From contig NZ_MACH01000079.1 of the NCBI RefSeq assembly GCF_001884065.1, positions 54,786-118,785 of the forward strand: a DNA stretch of 64,000 nt, given 5' to 3'. The notes under the pieces were generated by a model. It was not told the DNA's origin and did no database searches. It worked only from the letters and a program-made list of their open reading frames with translations. Below are positions 43,702 through 52,276 of the stretch, in pieces. Numbering within the stretch: the stretch's first letter is position 1; the number at the start of each line of letters is the position of its first letter. This stretch comes from Bacillus proteolyticus (GTDB taxonomy: Bacteria > Bacillota > Bacilli > Bacillales > Bacillaceae_G). The position numbers were made by a program, and so were the translations under genes.

Positions 43702-43733
43702 CAAAAAACGTAAGCTTTCCGCTTACGTTTTTC
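43702..43733 (-). terminator. Terminator displaced from its gene by a bcr1 remnant
   Basis: AAACGTAAGC pairs with GCTTACGTTT, followed by T6 on the minus strand. It lies 45 bases past the stop of the spoIIP-like gene, with a repeat remnant in between. Confidence 0.8.
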
Positions 43734-43737
43734 TCAC

Positions 43738-43782
43738 TATTTGCGGGCAGTAAGAATCCCACTGATTAAAGTTTCACTTTAT
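43738..43782. repeat. bcr1 remnant with internal deletion
   Basis: Both ends of the repeat are present (CTATTTGCGGGCAGTAAGA and CACTGATTAAAGTTTCAC) but about 110 bases between them are missing. The outer TTTAT pentamer (43778-43782) contains the TAA stop codon of the spoIIP-like gene at 43779-43781. Confidence 0.75.
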
Positions 43783-44933
43783 CCATTCACTTTTTCAGCT
43801 TGCCAAAAATATTCTCCAAATGCTTTAGCAAGAGCATCTATCGATCTATTTAATTCTTCCTCTGTATTGTCTACGCCACCAACTTCAATTAATATGGCTT
43901 GTCCTGATAAGTCCTGATTATAGACTCCATTTCCTGTTTGGAATCCTTTTTGAATTACACCACGGCTCACTCCTGGATATTTCTTATTAATCGTCTCATG
44001 TAAAGCCGTTGCTAATTGTAAGTTTTTTCCATAGTTTTTGTTACCTTTCCCGATTACAAAAGCAAGCTTCGCATATGATTTATCTCCAATTATTTTTGTC
44101 GTGACATTTTTCCGTGCACTATCACGGTGCAGATCGAAAAAATATTGGAGTTCTTTATTACCAGCCATCGCTTCTTGTACAATTTCTCGTGACAGTTTAT
44201 AAGAACTATTACTGTTTAACCCTTTACTTATTAACTTTTGACCAACATCAGTTTTATCGTTAGTAGCACCGATCCCTTCACCTTCTAACTGTTCTCGCAA
44301 TCGATCGCCAACTATTGAAATATTCGTTACAGAACTCGTTGCTTTATTTGGATTAGGATCATTCGTTAAGTTAAGTAACGGCAAATAAGATTCCCAGCTA
44401 TGTGAATGATAAATAAATGCAACTTGTCTTTTTCCCGTCGTTTGAGATGGTTGTTTCTTCTCTTTATTCGGATCAGGCTTAGGAACATGTCCAACTTCTC
44501 CAGTCCGTTCCTTCACTACTTCTTCAAGCGGAACACTCGATTCTATCGGTAAGTTGGAGTAATTTGTTCCTTCACCTGCTATAACGATTTCTGTATCATA
44601 TTTCCCAAATCCCGGAAGTTCTTTCCCGACAAAACTACGTACATCGTCAAAACGAATATTCGTAGCCATCGAAAAGAGGAATGAAGAAATAGAAAAGTCT
44701 TGATTCAAATTCCTGTACTCCTGTGTAAAATAATGATTCTCTTTCCCAATAACGTACATGTAACCATTCATTGATAACTCATTCAACCAGTTATATAAAT
44801 ACGTTGACTTCGTCTCTTTCATGGAAGTTACCATTACACTAATAAGAAAAAAAGTCGCTAATACCGTAGTAATAACAAATAAAATTAATTTGCGCACACT
44901 TGTTAATTTCACGTAAAAAAAGCCTCGATTCAT
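43779..44933 (-). CDS. SpoIIP-family stage II sporulation protein (second copy)
   Basis: 384 residues, paralogue of 35970. Membrane anchor LILFVITTVLATFFLISVMV, conserved VRSFVGKELPGFGKYDTEIV and IAGEGTNYSNLP, then the catalytic region FIYHSHSWESYLPLL and C-terminal ILIEVGGVDNTEEEL. In the catalytic block this copy reads HSH where the other reads HTH. ATG 44933 has GAGGGTGAT upstream. Its stop is at the edge of a bcr1 remnant. Confidence 0.85.
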   Translation of the reverse strand: MNRGFFYVKLTSVRKLILFVITTVLATFFLISVMVTSMKETKSTYLYNWLNELSMNGYMYVIGKENHYFTQEYRNLNQDFSISSFLFSMATNIRFDDVRSFVGKELPGFGKYDTEIVIAGEGTNYSNLPIESSVPLEEVVKERTGEVGHVPKPDPNKEKKQPSQTTGKRQVAFIYHSHSWESYLPLLNLTNDPNPNKATSSVTNISIVGDRLREQLEGEGIGATNDKTDVGQKLISKGLNSNSSYKLSREIVQEAMAGNKELQYFFDLHRDSARKNVTTKIIGDKSYAKLAFVIGKGNKNYGKNLQLATALHETINKKYPGVSRGVIQKGFQTGNGVYNQDLSGQAILIEVGGVDNTEEELNRSIDALAKAFGEYFWQAEKVNG

Positions 44934-45022
44934 ACTATCACCCTCTCTATTTCAAGTTATGTACAAGCTCTAGAGAATAGACCGCTTAAATTTCGGCTAT
45001 ATTGTTAATGAGGTGAAATGAA

Positions 45023-45328
45023 TTGAAGCTATTAATAGGAGCATTACCAATCGCTCTATCAATTACTTTTTATTTACTTGCTTTACATCCTAAAATTCGT
45101 ATTGTGCTCCATATTTCTGCGTACCTAGCATTGTATGTACTTGGGACTATAATTTCTATTACTATATATGATGTTTTAATACAAAATTTAGTTTTCATGA
45201 CAAGCATTCATGGAATTTTACTAAATCCATTTTTTCTACTCGCAGGAGCATATATAGGTATATACGCGTTGTACTTAATTTTGTCTCAAATTATTATGAA
45301 ACTAATGAATTCCAAAAATGGAGTGTAA
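45023..45328 (+). CDS. Small membrane protein
   Basis: 101 residues with three hydrophobic segments (LLIGALPIALSITFYLLA; ISAYLALYVLGTIISITIY; FFLLAGAYIGIYALYLILSQ). Start TTG 45023 with AGGTGA seven bases upstream. No recognisable family. It is followed after four bases by a second small membrane protein, so they are likely a pair. Confidence 0.6.
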   Translation: MKLLIGALPIALSITFYLLALHPKIRIVLHISAYLALYVLGTIISITIYDVLIQNLVFMTSIHGILLNPFFLLAGAYIGIYALYLILSQIIMKLMNSKNGV

Positions 45329-45332
45329 CGAA

Positions 45333-45638
45333 ATGCAGCCACCATTCATCTGTCATACATGTAAAAAAAGAATAACGAAAAAGAAAGATCTTATTACCTC
45401 TACACGGTATTTCCGCTTTTATTTATTTCACAACACTTGTTTCAAAAATCAGCAATTATTTGTCTCACGTTTTATTCCTATAAATACACTCTTTGGTTTC
45501 TTTCTTATTACATATGGACTTATTGTAGGTAGCATTCTAATGTTCATGGAGCCATCTATCGTTTGGCTTATTTTTTTGCTTCCTATCTTATATCGATTTC
45601 TTTCATATTATTACGTTGAACATTTTTTCTGTAAATAA
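45333..45638 (+). CDS. Small membrane protein with zinc-knuckle N-terminus
   Basis: 101 residues from ATG 45333 (GGAG nine bases upstream; the ATG at 45318 overlaps the previous gene). CHTCKKRITKKKDL near the start is a CxxC knuckle; two hydrophobic segments follow (GFFLITYGLIVGSILMFM and IVWLIFLLPILYRF). Function unknown. Converges on the DinB-type gene with a 28-base overlap. Confidence 0.6.
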   Translation: MQPPFICHTCKKRITKKKDLITSTRYFRFYLFHNTCFKNQQLFVSRFIPINTLFGFFLITYGLIVGSILMFMEPSIVWLIFLLPILYRFLSYYYVEHFFCK

Positions 45639-46138
45639 CTAGTAGACTGACCTCTAGGAATGCTTAAACACTCCCATTCATTTTCTTTTAACATTTTACC
45701 AATGTAAATAATCTGTCCAATATGTAAAGCATAATGAGAAATCTGCCTTTGGATCGCTTGCATTACAGTGTGTTCTTCTCCGCGAATGTACACTTTCTGC
45801 GAAACCTGCTCTGGCGTTAAATTATCCAAAGCTTCAAAAACATATTCCCACCCTTCTTGCCACGCAGCAAGAGCTTCTTGTTTTGAATTGTAGTCGACTT
45901 CAAATTCATCATCTCGATTACGATCTGTTTTTTCACCATCAGACGTTAAAAAATCCGTCCATCTTGAACGCATATTACCATGTAAATGCTTAATAATAAT
46001 CGCAATACTATTCGTCTCCTCATGAGAAGACCACATTATATGTTCATAAGATAATTGAGAAAGTACTCGTTCTCCTTGGTTATGTGTTGCTTTGAAATTC
46101 GAAATTGCACATTGTAAATATTCTTGTCCGATATCCAA
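45611..46138 (-). CDS. DinB/DUF1572 family protein
   Basis: About 175 residues if TTG 46138 is the start (MDIGQEYLQCAISNFKATHN). The open frame to 46270 runs into csaA and is not plausible. Blocks NSIAIIIKHLHGNMRSRWTD, EALAAWQEGWEYVFEALDNL and QISHYALHIGQIIYIGKML contain the three-His metal site of the DinB fold. Function unknown. It follows csaA closely. Confidence 0.75.
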   Translation of the reverse strand: MDIGQEYLQCAISNFKATHNQGERVLSQLSYEHIMWSSHEETNSIAIIIKHLHGNMRSRWTDFLTSDGEKTDRNRDDEFEVDYNSKQEALAAWQEGWEYVFEALDNLTPEQVSQKVYIRGEEHTVMQAIQRQISHYALHIGQIIYIGKMLKENEWECLSIPRGQSTSYLQKKCST

Positions 46139-46157
46139 ATTAACACCCACTTTCACA

Positions 46158-46487
46158 CTAACTAATTTTCGTTCCATTCGGTAGTTCCATATTAGGCTGA
46201 AGTAAAACAACATCGCCAGCTTTAGGAACACCACCCAATACGAGCACTTCCGATTTAAATCCTGCCACACGCTTTGGTGGGAAATTCACAACAGCAACCA
46301 CTTGTTGACCGATTAAATCTTCTGGGCTGTACCTTTTCGTAATTTGAGCACTGGACTGCTTAACCCCTAGCTCTCCAAAATCAATTTCTAACTTTATTGC
46401 AGGAACCCTTGCTTCTTTAAATTCCTCCGCCTTCCTTACCGTCCCAATACGCAAATCCAAATTTAAAAAATCTTCAAAACTAGCCAT
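46158..46487 (-). CDS. csaA: CsaA, tRNA-binding-domain chaperone-like protein
   Basis: 109 residues, a single tRNA-binding OB-fold domain. It contains [20 protein letters not shown], then [40 protein letters not shown] and [16 protein letters not shown]. In B. subtilis CsaA acts as an export-related chaperone dimer. Length matches. Transcribed ahead of the DinB-type gene. Confidence 0.9.
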   Translation of the reverse strand: MASFEDFLNLDLRIGTVRKAEEFKEARVPAIKLEIDFGELGVKQSSAQITKRYSPEDLIGQQVVAVVNFPPKRVAGFKSEVLVLGGVPKAGDVVLLQPNMELPNGTKIS

Positions 46488-46540
46488 TTTATCAAACCTC
46501 CCACTTACCTACTTAGACAAAATATAAAAATCCCCTTCAA

Positions 46541-46570
46541 AAAAAGAAAGGTGCCTAGGCACCTTTCTTT
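46541..46570 (-). terminator. Terminator overlapping the brnQ stop
   Basis: The perfect palindrome AAAGGTGCCTAGGCACCTTT is followed by CTTTTTTT on the minus strand. The TAG stop of brnQ lies at the centre of the palindrome. Confidence 0.85.
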
Positions 46571-47907
46571 TGTAACTCACTTGATTCATTTGATTTATAG
46601 AAGAAGAAACCGAGAATCCCGCCAATACATGATGGGATTAACCATCCTATTCCTTCTTTATATAATGGTAACATTTGTAACACGTTAGAAATCGCGTCAA
46701 TTTTAATATTCGCACTTTCTAAACCGTTAAAGAAACTAATTAACAATGCGCCTAAAATAGCTCCTATATAAATGGTATTACGCTTTCCAATCCATTTATG
46801 GAAGTAAGAAAGTACGATTAATACGATTGCAACTGGATAAATGATCATTAACACTGGTAAAGTAACTGCGATTAATTGTGTTAAACCTAAGTTAGATACA
46901 ATTAAACTAAACACACACACCATTGTTACAATCGTCTTATGCGAAAGTTTCGGGAATAAGTTTGTAAAGAAGCCAGCACAAGCTGATGTTAATCCAACTG
47001 AAGTTGTTAAACAAGCAAGTATAATAACAAGTCCTAATAAAATTTTACCACTTGTTCCATATAACTCATTTACAACATTCGTTAAAATAAGCCCACCATT
47101 CTCTGATACCCCAAGTGATGTACTTGTTGAACCAAGATAAGCAAGTGATAAGTAGATTAACGTTAAACCAAGTACTGCAATAATACCTGATACTACTGTT
47201 ATTTTTGCAACTTGACTACTTTCTTTTATTCCTTTAGAGCGGATAACTTGTACAACGACAATTCCAAATACAAGCGCACTAATTGCATCCATCGTTAAAT
47301 ATCCTTGAATAAATCCACCAAAGAAAGCATTCTCTTTGTATGCCGCTAGCGGCGCAGCTGGTTCTCCAATCGGATCAATAATTGCCTTTCCGACTATTAC
47401 AGCAACAATCAATACTAACAATGGTGTAAGAAATTTCCCGAACCAATCCACTAATTTAGATGGATTTAATGATAAATACCAAGTTATTCCGAAGAAAATT
47501 ATAGTGAAAAGAAATAGCATGTACCACTCTGAAACCAATGCCTCTGATAGAAACGGCTTCATACCCATTTCAAATGAAACGGCTCCCGTACGCGGAATGG
47601 CGAAGAATGGTCCAATCGCTAAATAACTAATTAATGGGAAAATAAACGCAAATATAGGGTGAACTCTAGAAGATAGCGCTTTCAAGTCCCCCTCTACAAA
47701 CGCGACAGCTGTTACAGCTAATAGGGGTAATCCGACTCCTGTTACAAGGAATCCAATTGTAGCAACCCAAACATTCTCTCCAGCTTGTTGCCCTAAAACT
47801 GGTGGGAAAATTAAATTTCCTGCTCCTAAAAATAGTGCAAATAACATTAAACCAATTGCTAATGTATCACCTGGCCTTAAACGTCCCTTCATGCTTTTCA
47901 TTTGCAT
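46555..47907 (-). CDS. brnQ: Branched-chain amino acid carrier BrnQ
   Basis: 450 residues, about 12 membrane segments. Family blocks: AIGLMLFALFLGAGNLIFPP, ATIGFLVTGVGLPLLAVTAV, GPFFAIPRTGAVSFEMG, and ACLTTSVGLTSACAGFF. A sodium-coupled uptake system for Leu, Ile and Val. ATG 47907 has only a weak ribosome site. A CodY-like box lies about 270 bases upstream. The 426-base gap upstream (47908-48333) is otherwise AT-rich with no gene and no T-box motif that I can see. Confidence 0.93.
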   Translation of the reverse strand: MQMKSMKGRLRPGDTLAIGLMLFALFLGAGNLIFPPVLGQQAGENVWVATIGFLVTGVGLPLLAVTAVAFVEGDLKALSSRVHPIFAFIFPLISYLAIGPFFAIPRTGAVSFEMGMKPFLSEALVSEWYMLFLFTIIFFGITWYLSLNPSKLVDWFGKFLTPLLVLIVAVIVGKAIIDPIGEPAAPLAAYKENAFFGGFIQGYLTMDAISALVFGIVVVQVIRSKGIKESSQVAKITVVSGIIAVLGLTLIYLSLAYLGSTSTSLGVSENGGLILTNVVNELYGTSGKILLGLVIILACLTTSVGLTSACAGFFTNLFPKLSHKTIVTMVCVFSLIVSNLGLTQLIAVTLPVLMIIYPVAIVLIVLSYFHKWIGKRNTIYIGAILGALLISFFNGLESANIKIDAISNVLQMLPLYKEGIGWLIPSCIGGILGFFFYKSNESSELQKKGA

Positions 47908-48178
47908 AGCACTTTTTCATTGTTTATCTCTATTTTCACAATATGCTATGCATCCTCCTCTCTGCTCAAGCTGATAAAATATACCCCTTACAAAGCAATG
48001 TCTTTCTCCATAATTTCTCCATTCCCCTTATTCTTACTCTAATTATTAATTTTTGATTTTTTCGAATATTCAACTCATTAGAGTGGTATTGCTTGGAATA
48101 TGGTTGTCAGACCTCTTTGTTTTTATCACACATATAGTAACATATTTGGTTGAAAAATAAAAACATATTTTTAAATAG

Positions 48179-48193
48179 AATTTTTTGAAAATC
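48179..48193. promoter_or_regulatory. CodY-like box in the brnQ upstream region
   Basis: AATTTTTTGAAAATC matches the CodY consensus AATTTTCWGAAAATT at 13 of 15 positions. CodY is known to repress branched-chain amino acid transport genes in rich medium. Confidence 0.4.
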
Positions 48194-48302
48194 GAAATTA
48201 TCCACATATACTTCCTTTATTTATTCTATTACACAAATATTTTTAAAAATTTAAGATTCATTTACTTTATTATATCTAGATATCTTTATGTGAAAGAAAG
48301 TA

Positions 48303-48328
48303 AAAGCCATCAAAAATAAGATGGCTTT
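48303..48328 (-). terminator. Terminator of the CBS gene
   Basis: AAGCCATCTTATTTTTGATGGCTT: AAGCCATC pairs with GATGGCTT, followed by TTAC on the minus strand. It lies five bases past the stop at 48334. Confidence 0.65.
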
Positions 48329-48333
48329 ACTTG

Positions 48334-48981
48334 TTAGTCTATCGTTTCAACTTCACGTGGATTTTTCATCTCTTCAACATACACAACTCTAAATCCATGA
48401 TCTTCTAAATCTTTTAGCAATGTTTCTAATTCGCTATCTTCAAACTCTTCTCCCAATGTAAACATAATTCTACGTACTAATAAAGCATCATTATCAAAAG
48501 TCATTAAACTTTGAATACCAGTGTATTTCTTTAGCACTGTCGATAATTTTTGAATAGCCCCATTATAATCTTGTGTTCCAATCATGACAGAATATTTACT
48601 AGAATGGACTCCCCATGCATCTTCTAATAGTTCAAAAACTTTTTTATGAGTTAAAATACCAAGGAAGACCCCTTTTTCATCAACTACTGATAAATAAGGT
48701 AGCTTTTTAATTGTAAAAAATACTTTAAAGAAGGAAGAGTCTTCTCTCACGTACCCATCTTTATCGTTCAATAATTGTAATACATTATCTTCAAGCGAAC
48801 CTTTATATTCTAAAATATCTACTTTGTATACATTTCCTAAAAATTTCTCTTTTTTTTCATCTAAAACTGGTACACAACGATACCCTGTTTTATTTAAGTG
48901 CTCTAGCGCTTCCCCTACTGTAATTGAGCCGGAGCAAAATAAAACTTCCCTTTTCGGCACATAATTCCCTTTAATCCTCAT
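48334..48981 (-). CDS. Twin CBS-domain protein with C-terminal ACT-like domain
   Basis: 215 residues. CBS 1 (~1-60, VPVLDEKKEKFLGNVYKVDI) and CBS 2 (~70-125, YLSVVDEKGVFLGILTHKKV) are followed by an ACT-like fold (KYSVMIGTQDYNGAIQKLS, ~130-205). This domain order matches the c-di-AMP binding protein CbpA of other Firmicutes, so it may sense c-di-AMP or an adenine nucleotide; no ligand is shown. Two CodY-like boxes lie in its promoter region. Confidence 0.75.
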   Translation of the reverse strand: MRIKGNYVPKREVLFCSGSITVGEALEHLNKTGYRCVPVLDEKKEKFLGNVYKVDILEYKGSLEDNVLQLLNDKDGYVREDSSFFKVFFTIKKLPYLSVVDEKGVFLGILTHKKVFELLEDAWGVHSSKYSVMIGTQDYNGAIQKLSTVLKKYTGIQSLMTFDNDALLVRRIMFTLGEEFEDSELETLLKDLEDHGFRVVYVEEMKNPREVETID

Positions 48982-49028
48982 AAATAGCCTCCTTATGCTA
49001 AAATACTTTCTGTGCCATAACTATATTA

Positions 49029-49074
49029 TATTTTCAGAAAAAAATAAATGATTTATTTTATTTTTCTGAAAATT
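49029..49074. promoter_or_regulatory. Two CodY-like boxes upstream of the CBS gene
   Basis: ATTTTTCTGAAAATT (49060-49074) differs from the CodY consensus at one position. TATTTTCAGAAAAAA (49029-49043) differs at three. They sit 48-93 bases before the start codon, where a repressor could act. Confidence 0.5.
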
Positions 49075-49121
49075 ATTCATTTTTCCGTCATAATTTATTC
49101 ATTAATCATACACTTGTATCA

Positions 49122-49266
49122 AGTGAAACTTTAATAAGTGGGGATTTTTCCACCCACTTATTATTAGCCCTCACCAATCGGGCCTTTACGGGCAGCCCGA
49201 CTCCCACCTAACTTCTTCACATTCGCCGAATTTTGTGGTGGATTCCTACTGCCCGTTAAAGCGGGA
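49122..49266. repeat. bcr1-type palindromic repeat
   Basis: A ~145 bp copy begins AGTGAAACTTTAATAAGTGG and ends CTGCCCGTTAAAGCGGGAT. It shares the inner segments TTATTAGCCCTCACCAATCG and GGGC-TTTACGGG with the copy at 1271. It lies in the 405-base gap between the CBS gene and the permease gene. Confidence 0.8.
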
Positions 49267-49386
49267 TAATCTTGAGCGTAGTACATTCTCTCTAACCTAC
49301 TTCGAGAAAAATATGTTGTAACTTCATCCGAAAAAGGCTAAAATAAGAATAAGAATTTTCTGAATATTCAAAGAGTAGGTGATTGT

Positions 49387-50274
49387 ATGTCCTTATTGCG
49401 CTCACATATATGTAAATTTATAATCGGTGTTTTGATTATTTTTGTCATAAGTCCTATTCCAACATTATTCATTACACATAATTACTCTTATTTAACTGGA
49501 TTTGTAAGCATTTTTCATAATTTTGCACATCCTTCTTCCATTTCAATTCCAACAATTGATTGGATGCATGAACCTATCCTTTTCTCAGCAAATCAGCTTA
49601 TACATGCACAAAATATAATACATACCTCTAATCATTCGTCACCACTGTTCCCCTACATATGGGAAATTTATTTTTTATCGATCGTTCGTTTCACATTCAC
49701 TCTTGTAATCGGTTTCTTTATAAGTCTAGGAATTGGTCATCTATTTTTAAAAGCACCCAATTCATTAAAAAAGTGCAGTTCTTTATTTCGTTGGGTACCA
49801 TATTCTTTTAGCACTGTGATATTACAATGTTCAGTCCTATTATCACTTCTCTATATCGCGAAATTCATAAAGTTTCCTTTCTTCTCCTCTATTATCATCG
49901 TATGTAGCGCTTCCATGATTATCGTTATGCAAGCAATTAAAAAATGGCTACCGTTCTTAAATAATACTAATGAATACGAAATAAAAAATTCATCTTTCCT
50001 TGTTGATACGTTATTTATTGCACTTACTTCCAATCATAAATCTATTTTAAGTTCCATTATTCTTTCATTCGTTTTTATGGAATGTATTTTTCACACAAAC
50101 GGACTATTACAATTTATCGTTCAATTTGGCGGAAAAGCACCTATAGTTGTTACAATTGGTTTATTACTACTTTATATTCCATATAGCATCTTATCGTTTC
50201 TCCAAGCTTTATGGACAACAAACTACTCTAAACAAAATACGTATACTTTAACTAGAAGTATTTCGAAACCATAA
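49387..50274 (+). CDS. Orphan ABC-transporter permease-like protein (OppB/DppB family)
   Basis: 295 residues, about six membrane segments. It opens FIIGVLIIFVISPIPTLFIT, and the C-terminal half has SILSSIILSFVFMECIFHTN-GLLQFIVQFGG, like the dipeptide permease domain. The typical extracellular loop is short and no ATPase, second permease or binding protein gene is nearby. So transport activity is doubtful; it may be an orphan relic or serve a remote system. Ends at a terminator. Confidence 0.6.
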   Translation: MSLLRSHICKFIIGVLIIFVISPIPTLFITHNYSYLTGFVSIFHNFAHPSSISIPTIDWMHEPILFSANQLIHAQNIIHTSNHSSPLFPYIWEIYFLSIVRFTFTLVIGFFISLGIGHLFLKAPNSLKKCSSLFRWVPYSFSTVILQCSVLLSLLYIAKFIKFPFFSSIIIVCSASMIIVMQAIKKWLPFLNNTNEYEIKNSSFLVDTLFIALTSNHKSILSSIILSFVFMECIFHTNGLLQFIVQFGGKAPIVVTIGLLLLYIPYSILSFLQALWTTNYSKQNTYTLTRSISKP

Positions 50275-50278
50275 CATA

Positions 50279-50316
50279 GAATAACCGTCTACTTAAATTA
50301 AATGTAGACGGTTATT
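50279..50316. terminator. Terminator of the permease gene
   Basis: AATAACCGTCTAC pairs with GTAGACGGTTATT around TTAAATTAAAT. A 13-pair stem. Confidence 0.85.
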
Positions 50317-50440
50317 CCTATTATATAGAGGACAAAATAACAGCAAATTAAAAAACTACTATTAAAACCTACCATTATTTACCCATTTCCTTTGACTAAT
50401 CTTTTCATTTGGATTTATTATAAAAGTATAACATAATTGC

Positions 50441-50484
50441 AGGAGGTGACATCTTTATTCCAAACTTTGGAATAGGGAACACAC
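50441..50484 (+). promoter_or_regulatory. Leader with strong Shine-Dalgarno and a 17-base palindrome
   Basis: AGGAGGTGAC (50441-50450) is an excellent ribosome site but lies 34 bases before the assumed TTG start. Between them is the perfect palindrome ATTCCAAACTTTGGAAT (50457-50473). It may be a translational or transcriptional control element. Confidence 0.45.
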
Positions 50485-51792
50485 TTGGACATATTAAATA
50501 TTTTTCTCATCTTTATACTTATCCTTATTTCTGGTTTTTTCGTTGCATCAGAATTCGCTGTTGTAAAAGTACGAAAAAGTCGAATCGATCAACTTGCCAA
50601 TGAAGGTAATAAGCAAGCATTAGCTGCAAGAAGCGTCCTATCTAACTTAGATGTTTATTTATCCGCTTGTCAGCTCGGGATTACTATCACTTCTTTAGGT
50701 CTTGGTTGGCTTGGTGAACCAACTGTAGAGCATTTATTACGACCACTATTTGAAAGAATCAATATTACTGGAACAATGGCTAACACGCTATCATTTATTA
50801 TTGCTTTTAGTGTGATTACTTTTTTCCATGTTGTATTAGGAGAGTTAGTTCCTAAATCTTTTGCAATCCAAAAAGCAGAGGCAATCACTTTAAAGTTTGC
50901 AAAACCACTTATTTTATTTGATAAAATTATGTATCCGTTTATTTGGCTTCTCAATAGTGCAGCTATATTTTTCACAAAATTACTCGGTTTAGAGCCTGCG
51001 AAAGAAAATGAACTTGCTCATTCTGAAGAAGAACTGCGACTTATTTTAGGGGAAAGTTATAAAAGCGGCGAAATTAATCAAACCGAATATAAGTATGTAA
51101 ATAATATTTTTGAATTTGATGATCGTGTTGCGAAAGAAATCATGGTTCCTCGTACTGAGATGATCTGCTTATCTACTGAAAATACGTTAGAGGAAAATAT
51201 GGATATCGTCGCAACCGAAAAGTATACACGTTATCCTATTATTGAAAAAGACAAAGACGACATAATTGGGATGATAAATACGAAAGAAGTATTTCACGAT
51301 CAAACAAAAAGAATTTATAAACCACTTGAATCGTACATACACCCAGTTTTAACTGTTTTTGAAACAGTTCCTATTCGTAAAACGTTAATACATCTCCAAA
51401 AAAACCGTGTTCAAATGGCGATTGTAATGGACGAATATGGTGGCACTGCTGGACTTTTAACGATGGAGGATATTCTTGAAGAAATTATTGGTGAAATTCA
51501 AGACGAATTTGATGCAGATGAATCACCAATGATTGAAAAACGCACACCTAAACTTACAGTATTAGATGGAAAAGTACTTATTTCTGAAGTAAATGATATG
51601 TTTGGTTTACATATTGATGATAACGATTTAGATACAATTGGGGGATGGCTTCTCTCACAAGCTATTGACTTGAATATTGAAGCTGGCTATTCAGTTGAAC
51701 ATGATGGTTTTCAATTTAAGGCATTAGAACTAGACGGACATCAAATTAAAAAGATTGCTGTACATAAATTAGATTCTATTAAGGAGGTATAA
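50485..51792 (+). CDS. CNNM/CorC-type membrane protein (hemolysin C family)
   Basis: 435 residues. DUF21/CNNM membrane domain (residues ~1-185, SGFFVASEFAVVKVRKSRID, LGWLGEPTVEHLL), two CBS domains (~205-330, MVPRTEMICLSTENTLEENM, VMDEYGGTAGLLTMEDILEE) and a CorC/HlyC C-terminal domain (DEDDT-like LDTIGGWLLSQ). Probably a magnesium/cation exporter. Start is TTG 50485 with a weak site; in-frame stop upstream. Followed after one base by a DUF456 gene, clearly one operon. Confidence 0.88.
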   Translation: MDILNIFLIFILILISGFFVASEFAVVKVRKSRIDQLANEGNKQALAARSVLSNLDVYLSACQLGITITSLGLGWLGEPTVEHLLRPLFERINITGTMANTLSFIIAFSVITFFHVVLGELVPKSFAIQKAEAITLKFAKPLILFDKIMYPFIWLLNSAAIFFTKLLGLEPAKENELAHSEEELRLILGESYKSGEINQTEYKYVNNIFEFDDRVAKEIMVPRTEMICLSTENTLEENMDIVATEKYTRYPIIEKDKDDIIGMINTKEVFHDQTKRIYKPLESYIHPVLTVFETVPIRKTLIHLQKNRVQMAIVMDEYGGTAGLLTMEDILEEIIGEIQDEFDADESPMIEKRTPKLTVLDGKVLISEVNDMFGLHIDDNDLDTIGGWLLSQAIDLNIEAGYSVEHDGFQFKALELDGHQIKKIAVHKLDSIKEV

Positions 51793-51793
51793 A

Positions 51794-52276
51794 GTGACTG
51801 TATTATTAACCATTAGTATCATCGCTTGTTTCATTGTTTCATTTCTTGCCTTTATTTACCCCATTATTCCTGGCATTCTTGCAGTATGGGCTGGCTATTT
51901 CATTTATCATTTTGGTATAAATGGCGGAGAGTTAACAACATCTTTTTGGATCATTCAAGTCATTTTTACGCTTTTCATTTTCGGTGCTGATTTTATTGCA
52001 AATGGATATTTCTTAAAAAAATACGGAAGTTCTAAGTGGGGTGAACGTGTCGGCATGATTTCTATCATTGTCGGCTCGTTCTTCTTCCCACCATTTGGTC
52101 TTATTATAATACCGTTTTTATCGGTATTTATAACAGAATTAATGCATAAAAAGGCGCCAAAAGACGCCTTTTTAGTCGGAATTGCAACTGTAGTTGGTTT
52201 TTTAAGTAGTACAGTAGCAAAAGCAATTCTCCAAATCATTATGATTATTTTCTTTGTATGCTATATCATTTTTTAG
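51794..52276 (+). CDS. DUF456 membrane protein
   Basis: 160 residues, four to five membrane segments with glycine-rich packing. FLAFIYPIIPGILAVWAGYF, then FIANGYFLKKYGSSKWGERVG (a family-typical KYGASKWG-like loop). GTG start at 51794 with AAGGAGG seven bases upstream, overlapping the previous stop region. Function unknown; coupled to the CNNM gene. A terminator-like hairpin lies inside the gene at 52148. Confidence 0.8.
   Translation: MTVLLTISIIACFIVSFLAFIYPIIPGILAVWAGYFIYHFGINGGELTTSFWIIQVIFTLFIFGADFIANGYFLKKYGSSKWGERVGMISIIVGSFFFPPFGLIIIPFLSVFITELMHKKAPKDAFLVGIATVVGFLSSTVAKAILQIIMIIFFVCYIIF
52148..52173 (+). other. Terminator-like hairpin inside a coding region
   Basis: AAAAAGGCG pairs with CGCCTTTTT around CCAAAAGA, so the 3' arm ends in five T. 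It lies ~100 bases before the stop of the DUF456 gene. Confidence 0.6.

Noticed and set aside
46139-46270. N-terminal extension of the DinB/DUF1572 gene
   Set aside because: It overlaps csaA in another frame and encodes no family sequence; a start near 46138 gives the usual length.
47908-48333. T-box or other riboswitch before brnQ
   Set aside because: No T-box anticodon-pairing sequence (GGTGGNACC) or other known riboswitch core was visible in either strand.
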